Origin: Hymenobacter nivis | GTDB lineage: Bacteria > Bacteroidota > Bacteroidia > Cytophagales > Hymenobacteraceae | Reading direction: 5' to 3' | DNA: 64,000 bases | NCBI RefSeq assembly: GCF_003149515.1 | Contig: NZ_CP029145.1 | Location: forward strand, 62,001-126,000 | Shown: positions 1 through 8,283 of the stretch, in pieces | How the letters are laid out: each line of letters opens with the position of its first letter | How positions within the stretch are numbered: position 1 is the stretch's first letter | The notes under the pieces: generated by a model | The model's database searches: none | What the model saw: only the letters and a program-made list of their open reading frames with translations | What the model was told of the DNA's origin: nothing | Translations under genes and position numbers: made by a program

Positions 1-20
1 CTACTTACGCCTAATTGCTC

Positions 21-845
21 ATGGCCCGCACAATCCCCCAGATTCAGGCCGCCATCGCCGCCGACCGCGCCGACCGCGCCGAACTAGCGGCGCTCACAAG
101 CCCCTCCGCCACGGCCCTCTACGTGCTAGTAGAGTACGTAGTAGCCGTGGCGCAGTGGGCGCACGAAACGCTGTGGGACCGCTTCCAGGCCGACGTGAAC
201 GCCGTCGTGGCCCGGGCCCCGGTGGGCACGCCCGGCTGGTACGCCGACCGGGCCCTGCAATTCCAGCAGGGCGGCACGCTCCAGGTGCTCGACAACGTCA
301 TTGGCTACCCGGTGGGCAGCACCGGGGCGCGCGTCATCACCCGCGCCGCTGCCAAGGAGAATAAACAAACCGGCAAGCTGCTGGTGAAGGTGGCCGCCAA
401 CGGGCCCACCCCGGGCACGCTGGCCGCGCTCGATGCGCCCACCCTCACCCAAGTTCGGGGCTACTTCGACCGGCTGCAATTCGCCGGCACCAAGCTGGAG
501 GTGGTGAGCCGCGACGCTGACCGCCTCCAGCTCACGGGCCAGGTGTACTACGACCCGCTGCTCAACGTGCCCGCGCTCCAGGCGGCCGTGCGCGCGGGGC
601 TGGCTGGCTACCTGGCCACGCTGGACTTTGCGGGCCAGGTGTACGTGGCCAAGCTGGAAGACGCCATCCAGGCCGTGCCGGGTGTGCGCGACGTGCTGCT
701 TACCCTGGCCGCGGCGCGGGTGGGCCAGGTGGCCCCGGTGCCCTTCGCCCGCCTCTACGAGACGGCCGCCGGCTACATCGTGGAGGAAGACACGGTCGGC
801 CTGAGCTTCCTCGACACCCTGCAATTCGTGCCCGATGTCCGCTAG
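21..845 (+). CDS. Phage baseplate J-like tail protein
   Basis: Probable baseplate wedge protein of a contractile phage tail, of the P2 gpJ / Mu gp47 type. The C-terminal half shows the characteristic gpJ layout: a stretch ending VRGYFDRLQFAGTKLEVV, then YLATLDFAGQVYVAKLEDAI and a final VPGVRDVLLTL strand. An in-frame TAA at 12-14 limits the start to TTG at 15 or ATG at 21; ATG at 21 is preferred, giving 274 residues. The stop overlaps the next start (835), as in compact tail operons. The rest of the tail genes would lie to the left, outside the window. A phage-derived injection device cannot be excluded from this piece alone. Confidence 0.75.
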   Translation: MARTIPQIQAAIAADRADRAELAALTSPSATALYVLVEYVVAVAQWAHETLWDRFQADVNAVVARAPVGTPGWYADRALQFQQGGTLQVLDNVIGYPVGSTGARVITRAAAKENKQTGKLLVKVAANGPTPGTLAALDAPTLTQVRGYFDRLQFAGTKLEVVSRDADRLQLTGQVYYDPLLNVPALQAAVRAGLAGYLATLDFAGQVYVAKLEDAIQAVPGVRDVLLTLAAARVGQVAPVPFARLYETAAGYIVEEDTVGLSFLDTLQFVPDVR

Positions 846-1341
846 TCCCGCCCGCTTCCGCCTCGACGTGGCCTACCTGGCCACGGTGCTGCTGCCGGCG
901 CTGCTGCGCAAGCCGCGCCTGGTGGCCTGGGTGAGCGCACTCACCAGCCCGGTGGACGCGGTGTACCAGGCGTTTCTGGCCTACCGGCTCGACACGCTGC
1001 GCGAGCTGAGCTACAACGGCCAGACGGCGCTATTGGAAAAGGCACTGAACGATAAGCTAGACCCGAATTTGCGCCGGATTCTCATCCGCAATTCCACGGT
1101 CTACCTAGACCCCTTGTACCTCAATTTCAAGCGCGAAGCTCAGCCGCCGGTCTACGCCAGTACCCGCGCCGAAGGCCGGCCGCTGCTGCCGCACCGGGCC
1201 AGCGATTTCGCCGGGCAGGTCGGCTTTACGGTGTACGCGCCGGGCCTGAACGCCAAGGATTACCAACTCAATATTCTCCTCCAACGCTTCAAAATCGCGC
1301 TCGTGAGCTACCGCATTATTTACGCCCCTGCCCCCAATTAG
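835..1341 (+). CDS. Hypothetical tail protein in gpI position
   Basis: 168 residues, no family recognised with certainty. It starts at ATG 835, overlapping the baseplate J stop by 11 nt, and ends one base before the next gene starts at 1343, so it is translationally packed into the tail operon. In P2-like phages the gene between gpJ and the tail fibre gene is gpI, which occupies the tail tip; by position this protein could play that role, but sequence similarity was not evident by eye. It has a hydrophobic N-terminal stretch (VAYLATVLLPALL) and a basic, tyrosine-rich C-terminus, with no signal peptide. Confidence 0.6.
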   Translation: MSASPARFRLDVAYLATVLLPALLRKPRLVAWVSALTSPVDAVYQAFLAYRLDTLRELSYNGQTALLEKALNDKLDPNLRRILIRNSTVYLDPLYLNFKREAQPPVYASTRAEGRPLLPHRASDFAGQVGFTVYAPGLNAKDYQLNILLQRFKIALVSYRIIYAPAPN

Positions 1342-1342
1342 C

Positions 1343-2149
1343 ATGAAAAAGACCTTGTATGACGTGGGCGGCCGGCCCTTCTACGACGACGACATCCAGA
1401 CCATTCAGGACGAAGCCCAGATCGCCGCGCTGGCAATCTACCGGGCCCTGGGCCGCGACTGCATCGTGAGCGGCTGCGCCGTGGCCGCCACGGGCAGCAC
1501 CTACAGCGTGGGGACCGGCCTGGTGTACCTGGGTGGGGAGCTGCTGCGCTTCTTAGGGGCCACGGCCGTGGCGCTGCCGGCCGCGCTGGTGGCGGGCGCG
1601 GTGGCGGTGCTCGACGAGCGCACCTACCAGACCGGCGATACGAAGACCTGCATCCAGGAGCAATCCGCCGTGCTGGGCGCGGCCGGGGCGGGCGTGCCGG
1701 TCTACCCGGCCGGCGGGCTCACGCTCCAGCACCTGCTGCGGGCCGCGCAGTGGGAGGCGGGCGACGTGAAGTGGGGGCAGCTGCTGACCACCAACTACGA
1801 CGCCACCGGGCTGGGTGTGCCCGGCAGTGCGGCCTGGGGCTGGGCGCTCTGCAACGGCCAGAACAAGACGGCCGATTTGCGCGGGGCCTTCGCCGCCGGT
1901 TACGACCCCGACCGGCCGGATTACGCGGCGGTGGGCGCGACGGGCGGGGAGGAAGCCCACACGCTGGGGGCCCGCGAGCTACCCGTCACGGCCGCGCCGC
2001 GCTACAACGGCCGCATCACCTTCAGCGGCGGCGACAGCAACGGCTACGCCGCGCAGGACGGGGGAGCGACCACTTTTGGCGGCGGGCAGGCCCACGAAAA
2101 CCGGCCGCCGTTCTACGTGCTGGCCGCCCGGCAGTGGGTGGGCATCTAG
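1343..2149 (+). CDS. Phage tail-collar / tail fibre protein
   Basis: 268 residues with a C-terminal phage tail-collar domain (about residues 165-268). The diagnostic elements are GWALCNGQNKTADLRGAF, a GATGGEEAHTL turn, ELPVT and the terminal HENRPPFYVLAARQWVGI strand. Collar domains sit at the distal end of tail fibres and bind surface receptors or divalent metal. The N-terminal ~150 residues (YDVGGRPFYDDDIQTIQDEAQ onwards) probably attach the fibre to the baseplate. It is the last tail gene; the next gene is the convergent recombinase, whose stop codon begins one base after this stop. Confidence 0.75.
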   Translation: MKKTLYDVGGRPFYDDDIQTIQDEAQIAALAIYRALGRDCIVSGCAVAATGSTYSVGTGLVYLGGELLRFLGATAVALPAALVAGAVAVLDERTYQTGDTKTCIQEQSAVLGAAGAGVPVYPAGGLTLQHLLRAAQWEAGDVKWGQLLTTNYDATGLGVPGSAAWGWALCNGQNKTADLRGAFAAGYDPDRPDYAAVGATGGEEAHTLGARELPVTAAPRYNGRITFSGGDSNGYAAQDGGATTFGGGQAHENRPPFYVLAARQWVGI

Positions 2150-2150
2150 G

Positions 2151-3443
2151 TCACACCGTGGTGCGCAGCGCGGGCCCCTCGGCCAGCCGCGCCAGCTCGA
2201 CTGTGATGGCCGCCTCCCGCACCTGGCTGTAGTTCTTGTTCACCACCCGCTCCTCATCGCCCATCATGGCGGCAATGACGGCCCCAGTAGCCCCCAAATC
2301 GCGCCAGCGCTGGGCGAAGCTGCTGCGCGAGTCTTTGAAGGTGAGGTCGGGCAGGCCCAGGCTTAATTCAGCGGCGATGATTTTGAGGTAGGCGTTCACG
2401 TCCTTGTTATTTTTGACGGGCAACCGGCCCCGGCGGCGCTCGAAAATGGCCCGCGCTTCGGGGAAGAACGGCACCGAGAAGCCCTGCGGCTTACGCTTGG
2501 CCATCTTTTGGCGCGTCATGCGAATCCACTCCCGCCCCTGCGCGTCGGTGTGCAGGTAGGGCAGGGGGTCGGCGGCAAACCGGCAGTAATCGACGAACGA
2601 GAGGGCCGTGTGGGCGCTGAACAGCCACATGTCGGCCACGTCGTTGAGCGGCGTGGAGTGAAACACCGTGGCCGCGAGCAGCGCCTGTTCGGGCCCGGGC
2701 AAAAACCGGGGCAGGGCGGGGGTGGCCGTGCTCTGGTACTTGTAGCCGTGCAGGGCATTGGCTGGCACGTGCCCCTCGATGGCCGCCCAGGCCACCAGCA
2801 TCTGGAGCATATTGATTTGCTTGGCCATTGCCGCGTGCCCGAAGCGCGGGCGGCCATCGGGGGCGCGTTGCGCCAGGCACCAGCGCTCCAGGGCCCGGGC
2901 GGTGGGCAGGCGCACGTCCTGCAAGTCAAAGGCTTTTTGCTGGAGGCCCCGGGCAAAAAACTCGGCCACGTTGCCCAGCCGGGAACGGTAGGAGCTGAGC
3001 GTGTTGGGGCTCTTGCCAATGCCGGGGCCCGCCATGGCGGCCAGAAAGTCTGCGCTCGCACGGGCCACCGTTAGCGGGGCGGCGGCGGGGGAGCGCACCC
3101 CGCGCACCCGTTCCCGGATGTGGCGGGCGGTGGGCGGCCCGCTTAGCCGCAGCTGGTCGTAGGCCAGGCCGGCGGCGGCTTTTAATTTGGTGAGCTGGGC
3201 GTTTAATTTCAGGACGTGCTCGGCGGACCAGGCCGCCAGGCGCAAATTCTTGTTGCCCGGCACCTCGATCCGGTGGGTGGCCACGTTCCAGTAGGCGGCC
3301 GGTACGTCGATGCCACTGGCAATTTCTGCCCGCTGCTGGCAGATGGTGATGCGCAAGAACAGGGGCGCGGTGCCATCCGCGGCCTCGCGGTTGGCGCGTC
3401 GCCAGAATTCGGATTTCATGGAGTAGTCGTAGAGCGGGAGCAT
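2151..3443 (-). CDS. Tyrosine recombinase-like integrase, active site degenerate
   Basis: 430 residues with the architecture of Bacteroidota phage integrases: N-terminal arm-type DNA-binding domain (about 1-100), SAM-like core-binding domain (125-225) and catalytic domain (245-415). The catalytic set is incomplete. The first Arg of TG(L/M)R is Ser282 (TALS), the box II HxxR is K370DSR373, and the LGH motif is MGD (Asp396). Arg373 and the presumed nucleophile Tyr405 (NKNYSQV) remain. It faces the 3' end of the tRNA-Arg gene at 3707, the usual geometry of an integrase beside its attachment site, and closes the tail gene block. ATG at 3419 (MKSEF) is an alternative start. It could be inactive, or a diverged family with other catalytic residues. 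Confidence 0.75.
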   Translation of the reverse strand: MLPLYDYSMKSEFWRRANREAADGTAPLFLRITICQQRAEIASGIDVPAAYWNVATHRIEVPGNKNLRLAAWSAEHVLKLNAQLTKLKAAAGLAYDQLRLSGPPTARHIRERVRGVRSPAAAPLTVARASADFLAAMAGPGIGKSPNTLSSYRSRLGNVAEFFARGLQQKAFDLQDVRLPTARALERWCLAQRAPDGRPRFGHAAMAKQINMLQMLVAWAAIEGHVPANALHGYKYQSTATPALPRFLPGPEQALLAATVFHSTPLNDVADMWLFSAHTALSFVDYCRFAADPLPYLHTDAQGREWIRMTRQKMAKRKPQGFSVPFFPEARAIFERRRGRLPVKNNKDVNAYLKIIAAELSLGLPDLTFKDSRSSFAQRWRDLGATGAVIAAMMGDEERVVNKNYSQVREAAITVELARLAEGPALRTTV

Positions 3444-3654
3444 GGCAGCGGGGCCTTGGTGGAAAGGGGCTGCAATACTAACCGCGTTAGCGGGCAGTTG
3501 GTCGCTGGTAACCGACGAATCCCGCGATAGTGAAAGAATAGGGGCGTTTTAGTCAACTACTGCGGTTAGCCAGTGGCCCGGGGTAACCGGGCGGCGGCGG
3601 GGTAACCGGGGCGGTCGCGGCTAAGCTAAATAGCTAGCCTTTACCGCCGCAAAC

Positions 3655-3690
3655 AAAACCGCCCACGGCCAAAAACGGCGGTGGGCGGGC
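3655..3690 (-). terminator. Rho-independent terminator after tRNA-Arg
   Basis: On the minus strand an 8-bp GC stem (CCGCCCAC with GTGGGCGG) is followed by TTTTGTTT. It lies directly downstream of the tRNA-Arg gene. Confidence 0.6.
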
Positions 3691-3706
3691 TGCTTACAAT
3701 CAATTG

Positions 3707-3778
3707 TGGTCGCGCTAGGAATCGAACCTAGATCAAGAGCTTCGGAAACTCTCATACTATCCGTTGTACGACGCGACC
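3707..3778 (-). tRNA. tRNA-Arg (anticodon CCG)
   Basis: A full cloverleaf can be drawn: acceptor GGTCGCG/CGCGACC, anticodon stem AGAGT/GCTCT with loop TTCCGAA (anticodon CCG, reads CGG), T-loop TTCGATT and discriminator A. No CCA is encoded. Its 3' end faces the recombinase gene, so this is the likely attachment site of the prophage. Confidence 0.9.
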
Positions 3779-3795
3779 AAGTCTGGATAGGACTG

Positions 3796-3803
3796 CAAAA
3801 GTA
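3796..3803 (-). promoter_or_regulatory. -7 promoter box of tRNA-Arg
   Basis: TACTTTTG on the minus strand fits the Bacteroidota -7 consensus TAnnTTTG and ends 17 nt before the first base of the tRNA. Confidence 0.55.
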
Positions 3804-3932
3804 GCCGCAAAACCCCCGGCTGCCAAACGGCGCGGGCAAATTGGCGGCCGGGGCCCCAAAATTCTGCCACAACCCTAGGCGGCAAAAGGTAGTTAACTAC
3901 CCATCCCATTGCCTCAATCTTCACTTCATTCC

Positions 3933-4424
3933 ATGGAATCCACTAAAAAGAATCTTTACACGGCCGACGCTACGGCCGTGGGCGGTCGCAGCGGCCACGT
4001 CCGTTCCGCCACTGGCATCGTCGACCTTGATATGTCGGTGCCTGAAGGACTGGGCGGCAAAAAAGGCGCCACCAACCCCGAAGAGCTGTTTGCCGCCGGC
4101 TACGCCTCGTGCTTCCAGCAGGCGCTGCTCGTCATCGCCCAGCGCGCCGACGATAAGCTCGACCCTGCTACCGAAGTGAAGTGCTCGGTCACGTTGTTTC
4201 AGGAAGGCGAGGGCTACGGCCTGTCGGCCGTCCTCGACATCGACCTCAAGTCGTTCGACCACGACAAAACCATCGACATGGTGCGCCAGGCCCATAAAAT
4301 CTGCCCGTATTCGGTGGGCACCCGCGGCAACATGGAAGTAGAACTCAAAGTGCAAGGCGAAACCATTCCCTTAGCTCCGGAAGAAAACGCCGGCGTAGCC
4401 GAAAAAGGCGGCGTGACTGCTTAA
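3933..4424 (+). CDS. ohr: Organic hydroperoxide resistance protein (Ohr/OsmC family)
   Basis: Thiol peroxidase that reduces organic hydroperoxides in the cytoplasm. The 163-residue length is normal for Ohr. The redox pair is visible as Cys60 (GYASCFQQ) and Cys124 (HKICPYS), and the active-site Arg19 sits in GGRSGHV. ATG at 3933 (MESTKKNLYTA) was chosen over the upstream TTG because Ohr homologues begin close to this point. The gene is monocistronic, followed by a strong terminator at 4441. No MarR/OhrR regulator is adjacent. Confidence 0.9.
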   Translation: MESTKKNLYTADATAVGGRSGHVRSATGIVDLDMSVPEGLGGKKGATNPEELFAAGYASCFQQALLVIAQRADDKLDPATEVKCSVTLFQEGEGYGLSAVLDIDLKSFDHDKTIDMVRQAHKICPYSVGTRGNMEVELKVQGETIPLAPEENAGVAEKGGVTA

Positions 4425-4440
4425 GGTGCTTAGGTTGGAA

Positions 4441-4473
4441 AAGGCCCGCTTGAACGTTCAGGCGGGCCTTTTT
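4441..4473 (+). terminator. Terminator of ohr
   Basis: Nine-base stem AAGGCCCGC/GCGGGCCTT, 12-nt loop, then a T run. It lies 17 nt after the ohr stop codon. Confidence 0.75.
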
Positions 4474-4518
4474 GCGTTCAGTAGCTTAGACTGCAAAGTC
4501 CAAGCTACTGAACACGAC

Positions 4519-5499
4519 TTAGCTGAAGCCTAGCACCGGATGCGGCTGGTAGGGCGCTTCGAGGCTTTTGATTTCCTCGGCCGTCAGCTTCACGTCCACC
4601 GCGGCCACGGCGTCTTCGAGGTGGCCGGGCTTGCTAGCCCCCACAATGGGCGCGGTGATGGTGGGGTTGGCCAGCACCCAGGCCAAGGCAATTTGGGCGT
4701 TGGGCAGGCCCCGGGCCTCGGCAATTTCCGTCACGCGGTCGGCCACCGCAAAGTCGTCGTCGCGGCCGTAGAGGCTCTTACCGAAGGCGTCGGTTTTGGC
4801 GCGCTCGGTTTCGTTGCGCGCCTTGCCGCGGCCGCCCGTGAGCAGCCCCCGCGCCAGTGGCGACCATGGAATAACGCCGATTTTCTGGTCCTGGCATAGC
4901 GGCAGCATCTCGCGCTCCTCCTCGCGGTACACTAGGTTGTAGTGCGGCTGCATGCTCACGAAGCGCGTCCAGTTGTGTTGGTCGGCCAGGTACAGGGCCT
5001 GGGCAAACTGCCAGGCGAACATCGACGAGGCCCCGAGGTAGCGCGCCTTGCCGGCCTTCACCACGTCGTGCAGCGCCTCCAGCGTCTCCTCGATGGGCGT
5101 GTGGTAGTCCCAGCGGTGGATCTGGTAGAGGTCCACGTAATCCGTGCCCAGGCGCTTCAGGCTGGCGTCGATGGCGCTCATGATGTGTTTGCGCGAGAGA
5201 CCCTTGTCGTTCGGCCCGGGGCCCATCGGGTTGAAAACCTTGGTGGCCAGTACCACCTCGTCGCGCTTGGCGAAGTCGCGCAGGGCCCGGCCCACCACTT
5301 CCTCGCTGGCGCCGTTGCTGTACACATCAGCCGTATCAAAGAAGTTGATACCCAACTCTAATGCTTTCTGAATGAAGGGGCGGCTGGCCTCCTCGCCCAG
5401 GGCCCAGGGCCAACGCTCGGTGGGCGTGCCGTAGGTCATAGTACCGAGGCAAATTTTGGAAACCTGCAAGCCGGTGTTTCCTAAGCGGGTGAATTCCAT
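4519..5499 (-). CDS. Aldo/keto reductase
   Basis: NADPH-dependent oxidoreductase of the aldo/keto reductase superfamily, 326 residues, predicted cytoplasmic. It starts MEFTRLGNTGLQVSK at 5499, the usual N-terminus. The catalytic tetrad is recognisable: Asp and Tyr in FFDTADVYSNG, Lys in ATKVF, His in YQIHRWD. The C-terminal nucleotide-binding part includes APIVGASKPGHLEDA. Insertions such as NPMGPGPNDKGLSRKHI resemble the YhdN/IolS and Kv-beta-like subgroup; the physiological substrate cannot be told. An upstream in-frame extension is rejected as low-complexity. No operon partner. Confidence 0.88.
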   Translation of the reverse strand: MEFTRLGNTGLQVSKICLGTMTYGTPTERWPWALGEEASRPFIQKALELGINFFDTADVYSNGASEEVVGRALRDFAKRDEVVLATKVFNPMGPGPNDKGLSRKHIMSAIDASLKRLGTDYVDLYQIHRWDYHTPIEETLEALHDVVKAGKARYLGASSMFAWQFAQALYLADQHNWTRFVSMQPHYNLVYREEEREMLPLCQDQKIGVIPWSPLARGLLTGGRGKARNETERAKTDAFGKSLYGRDDDFAVADRVTEIAEARGLPNAQIALAWVLANPTITAPIVGASKPGHLEDAVAAVDVKLTAEEIKSLEAPYQPHPVLGFS

Positions 5500-5551
5500 A
5501 GGGTAGAAGGGAAGGGGGTGGAAGGGTGTGGCGGGTGGAACAATAAATGGC

Positions 5552-5659
5552 AAAAGGCCGTCATGCTGAGCGTATCCGAAGCATCTCTACCGCAGCAGTA
5601 ATTCGTGATTAGTCACGCGGTAGAGATGCTTCGGCTACGCTCAGCATGACGGCCTTTTT
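5552..5659. repeat. Palindromic repeat family A, copy 1
   Basis: About 108 bp. Left arm GGCCGTCATGCTGAGCGTA and the following GAAGCATCTCTACCG pair with the right arm, and the loop contains TAAT...ATTAGT. It sits between the aldo/keto reductase start and the sucC terminator. Five further copies are at 7880, 18784, 41064, 43923 and 60871. Confidence 0.9.
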
Positions 5660-5689
5660 ATGAAAATACTAATGCCTCTTAACAACTCA

Positions 5690-5722
5690 AAAAAGCCCGC
5701 CTGGGTTACCAGGCGGGCTTCT
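5690..5722 (-). terminator. Terminator of sucC
   Basis: On the minus strand GCCCGCCTGG pairs with CCAGGCGGGC around a 4-nt loop and is followed by a T run. It lies 24 nt after the sucC stop. Confidence 0.8.
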
Positions 5723-5745
5723 GAAGCAATTGTAGCGGGCGAAGG

Positions 5746-6942
5746 CTAGGCTTCGGCCAGTACTTCCTTCACGCGGGCGGCGGCGTCTTTCAGCAGCGTG
5801 GCCGACTTCACTTTCAGGCCGCTCTCATCGATGATGCGGGCGCCTTCCTCGGCGTTGGTGCCTTGCAGGCGCACGATGATGGGCACGCGGATGTCACCAA
5901 TTTTCTTGTAGGCTTCCACCACGCCGTTGGCCACCCGGTCGCAGCGCACGATGCCGCCGAAGATGTTGATGAGAATCGCCTTCACGTTCGGGTCCTTCAG
6001 GATGATGCGGAAGCCGGCTTCCACCGTCTGGGCGTTGGCTCCACCCCCAACGTCGAGAAAGTTGGCCGGTTCGCCGCCGCTCAGCTTGATGATGTCCATG
6101 GTGGCCATGGCCAGGCCTGCGCCGTTCACCATGCAGCCTACGTTGCCGTCGAGCTTCACGTAGTTCAGGTTCGAAGCCGAAGCCTCCACTTCCAAGGGGT
6201 CTTCCTCGTTGAGGTCGCGCAGGGCCACAAAATCCTTGTGGCGGTACAGGGCGTTCTCGTCGAGCGTCACTTTGGCGTCCACGGCCAGGATTTTGTTATC
6301 CGACGTTTTCAGCACCGGGTTAATCTCGAACATCGACGAATCGGTTTCGTCGTAGGCCTTGTAAAGGGCCGTCACGAACTTCACCATTTCCTTGTTCGCC
6401 TCGCCGGTCAGGCCCAGGCCGAAGGCGATTTTGCGGGCCTGGAAGCCTTGCAGGCCCACGGCGGGGTCGATGAATTCCTTGAGGATTTTCTCGGGGTGCG
6501 ACTCGGCCACCTCCTCGATGTCCATGCCGCCCTCGGTGGTGTAGATGATGACGTTCTTGCCGCTGGTGCGGTCCAGCAACACGCTGATGTAGAATTCCTT
6601 GGTGGGGGTTTCGCCGGGGTAGTACACGTCCTGGGCCACGAGGATTTTGTGCACCTTGCGGCCTTCGGGGCCCGTTTGCTTGGTGATGAGCTGCATCCCG
6701 AGGATGTTGCCGGCCACTTCCTTCACCTGGTCGAGGTTTTTGGCCAGCTTCACGCCGCCCCCTTTGCCCCGGCCCCCGGCGTGGATTTGCGCCTTGATGA
6801 CGTACCAGCTGGTGCCAGTGTCGGCGGTCAGTTTCTCGGCTGCGGCCACGGCTTCCTCGACCGTATCGGCCGTGATGCCTTCCTGGACGCGGACGCCGTA
6901 CTTCTTCAGAATTTCTTTGCCCTGATACTCGTGGATGTTCAT
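5746..6942 (-). CDS. sucC: Succinyl-CoA ligase (ADP-forming) beta subunit
   Basis: TCA-cycle enzyme subunit, which with SucD interconverts succinyl-CoA and succinate with substrate-level phosphorylation. 398 residues from [17 protein letters not shown], the standard SucC start; a long upstream GC-rich extension is rejected. The N-terminal ATP-grasp domain contains [16 protein letters not shown]; the C-terminal CoA-ligase domain has DVGGGANAQ and [10 protein letters not shown]. sucD is not adjacent, so the two subunits are encoded separately here. A TACCTTCG box at 6972-6979 could be its promoter. Confidence 0.95.
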   Translation of the reverse strand: MNIHEYQGKEILKKYGVRVQEGITADTVEEAVAAAEKLTADTGTSWYVIKAQIHAGGRGKGGGVKLAKNLDQVKEVAGNILGMQLITKQTGPEGRKVHKILVAQDVYYPGETPTKEFYISVLLDRTSGKNVIIYTTEGGMDIEEVAESHPEKILKEFIDPAVGLQGFQARKIAFGLGLTGEANKEMVKFVTALYKAYDETDSSMFEINPVLKTSDNKILAVDAKVTLDENALYRHKDFVALRDLNEEDPLEVEASASNLNYVKLDGNVGCMVNGAGLAMATMDIIKLSGGEPANFLDVGGGANAQTVEAGFRIILKDPNVKAILINIFGGIVRCDRVANGVVEAYKKIGDIRVPIIVRLQGTNAEEGARIIDESGLKVKSATLLKDAAARVKEVLAEA

Positions 6943-6971
6943 GCGGGGAGGTCGGGTTGGTTTGCGTGCGG

Positions 6972-6979
6972 CGAAGGTA
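6972..6979 (-). promoter_or_regulatory. Possible -7 box of sucC
   Basis: TACCTTCG on the minus strand, one base off TAnnTTTG, 29 nt upstream of the sucC start. Confidence 0.35.
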
Positions 6980-7156
6980 CGGTATGCGGCCGCAAGGTGG
7001 CGGGCAAAATTTGGGTAGGGCCCCCGGCCGTGGCGGCCGCCACGGCCGGGGGCCCTCGGGCTGCCGCTGGGGCCCCGGCGGGTGGCGCAGCGGCACCGTA
7101 TAGCAATGTGTGGGGCCCCCCGCGCTCGGCCCTGCCGGCCCATGCCGACCGTCGGC

Positions 7157-7164
7157 TACCTTTG
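7157..7164 (+). promoter_or_regulatory. -7 promoter box of lolD-like gene
   Basis: TACCTTTG matches TAnnTTTG exactly. It is 26 nt upstream of the proposed TTG start at 7191 and therefore argues against the upstream GTG at 7110. Confidence 0.5.
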
Positions 7165-7190
7165 TTACGCACCCCGTTACCGCTTCCGTT

Positions 7191-7847
7191 TTGCTCCAAG
7201 CCATCAACGTCCGCAAAAGCTACCAGTCGCTGGAAGTCCTCAAAGGCATTAACCTCACCATCGAGAAGTCGGAAATCGTGAGCATCGTGGGCTCGTCGGG
7301 GGCCGGCAAAAGCACGCTGCTGCATATCCTGGGCACGCTCGACAACCCCGATTCGGGCGAGGTGCTCTTCGACGGGGCCTCGGTGAGTAGCCTGGGGCGC
7401 AACGACCTGGCGCGGTTCCGCAACCGCCACATCGGGTTCATCTTCCAGTTCCACAACCTGTTGCCCGAGTTTACGGCCCTTGAAAACGTGTGCCTGCCTG
7501 CCTACCTGGCCGGCCGCTCGGAGAAGGAAGTGCGCGTGCGCGCCCGCGAGCTGCTCGGCATGATGAACCTGGAGCACCGCGCCGAACATAAGCCCAGCGA
7601 GATGAGCGGCGGCGAGCAGCAGCGCGTATCGGTGGCCCGGGCCCTCATCAACTCGCCCGAAATCATCTTCGCCGACGAGCCCAGCGGCAACCTCGACACC
7701 AAGAACGCCCAGGAGCTGCACCAGATTTTTTTCCAGCTGCGCAAAGAGCTCGACCAAACCTTCGTCATTGTAACGCACAACGATCAGCTGGCCGAAATGG
7801 CCGACCGCAAAATCGTGATGCGCGACGGCTACGTGCTGGAGGAATAA
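7191..7847 (+). CDS. lolD: ABC transporter ATP-binding protein, LolD-like
   Basis: 218-residue ATPase of the LolD/MacB group. Walker [11 protein letters not shown]-loop [12 protein letters not shown], signature SGGEQQR, Walker [13 protein letters not shown] and H-loop VTHN are all intact. The [13 protein letters not shown] sequence is typical of LolD, which powers extraction of lipoproteins from the inner membrane by LolCE. There is no ATG near the family start; TTG at 7191 ([11 protein letters not shown]) fits both the family N-terminus and the promoter at 7157. The membrane subunits are not adjacent, so a role with another MacB-type permease is possible. Confidence 0.85.
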   Translation: MLQAINVRKSYQSLEVLKGINLTIEKSEIVSIVGSSGAGKSTLLHILGTLDNPDSGEVLFDGASVSSLGRNDLARFRNRHIGFIFQFHNLLPEFTALENVCLPAYLAGRSEKEVRVRARELLGMMNLEHRAEHKPSEMSGGEQQRVSVARALINSPEIIFADEPSGNLDTKNAQELHQIFFQLRKELDQTFVIVTHNDQLAEMADRKIVMRDGYVLEE

Positions 7848-7879
7848 GGTCCCCAGGGTGGAAGTAGGTACATTAAAGT

Positions 7880-7963
7880 TGTCATGCTGAACGCAGTGAA
7901 GCATCTCCCACGCAAGTAATTAGTTACTGCCGCAGGAGAGATGCTTCACTGCGTTCAGCATGA
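7880..7963. repeat. Palindromic repeat family A, copy 2
   Basis: TCATGCTGAACGCAGTGAAG pairs with CTTCACTGCGTTCAGCATGA; relative to copy 1 both arms have changed together so that pairing is kept. Located just after the lolD-like gene. Confidence 0.9.
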
Positions 7964-7970
7964 GGTGATA

Positions 7971-8027
7971 GCCTAAAACGGGGTGGTCCGGCGACAGAAG
8001 CAGTCGCCGGACCACCCCGTTTTAGGC
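7971..8027. repeat. Perfect 25-bp hairpin, repeat family B short form
   Basis: Arms at 7971-7995 and 8003-8027 are perfectly complementary around a 7-nt loop and carry the core AAAACGGGGTGGTCCGGCGA. The same ends bound the 125-bp element at 31890. The rest of the gap (8028-8283) is AT-richer and shows no further gene or structure. Confidence 0.9.
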
Positions 8028-8283
8028 TACTACTCAACAGGACCAGTGCCGATGTACAGGGGCCCTAGTAATGGTGAAAAGCGGTTGATTGGCTAAAGAA
8101 TATGCCTGGCTAACTAATTTAGATTAAGGCCCTGCCAATCACAAAACCCATAACGTTTATAAGTTACTAATAATCAGTAATAAAATTTACTAAAAATTCT
8201 GGTTTTTCTGGCACGATTTGGGCAAGGTTACGGTTATACATCCGAACACTAAAATGGATTTAAGACCCATAATCCCTACCGCC

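Noticed and set aside
3707..3778. Search for a second copy of the tRNA-Arg 3' end as the other attachment site
   Set aside because: None seen in the window; the other prophage end should lie to the left, outside it.
5863..7281. 472-codon open frame on the plus strand opposite sucC
   Set aside because: Antisense shadow of a well-conserved gene in GC-rich DNA; the His/Val-rich composition is not protein-like.
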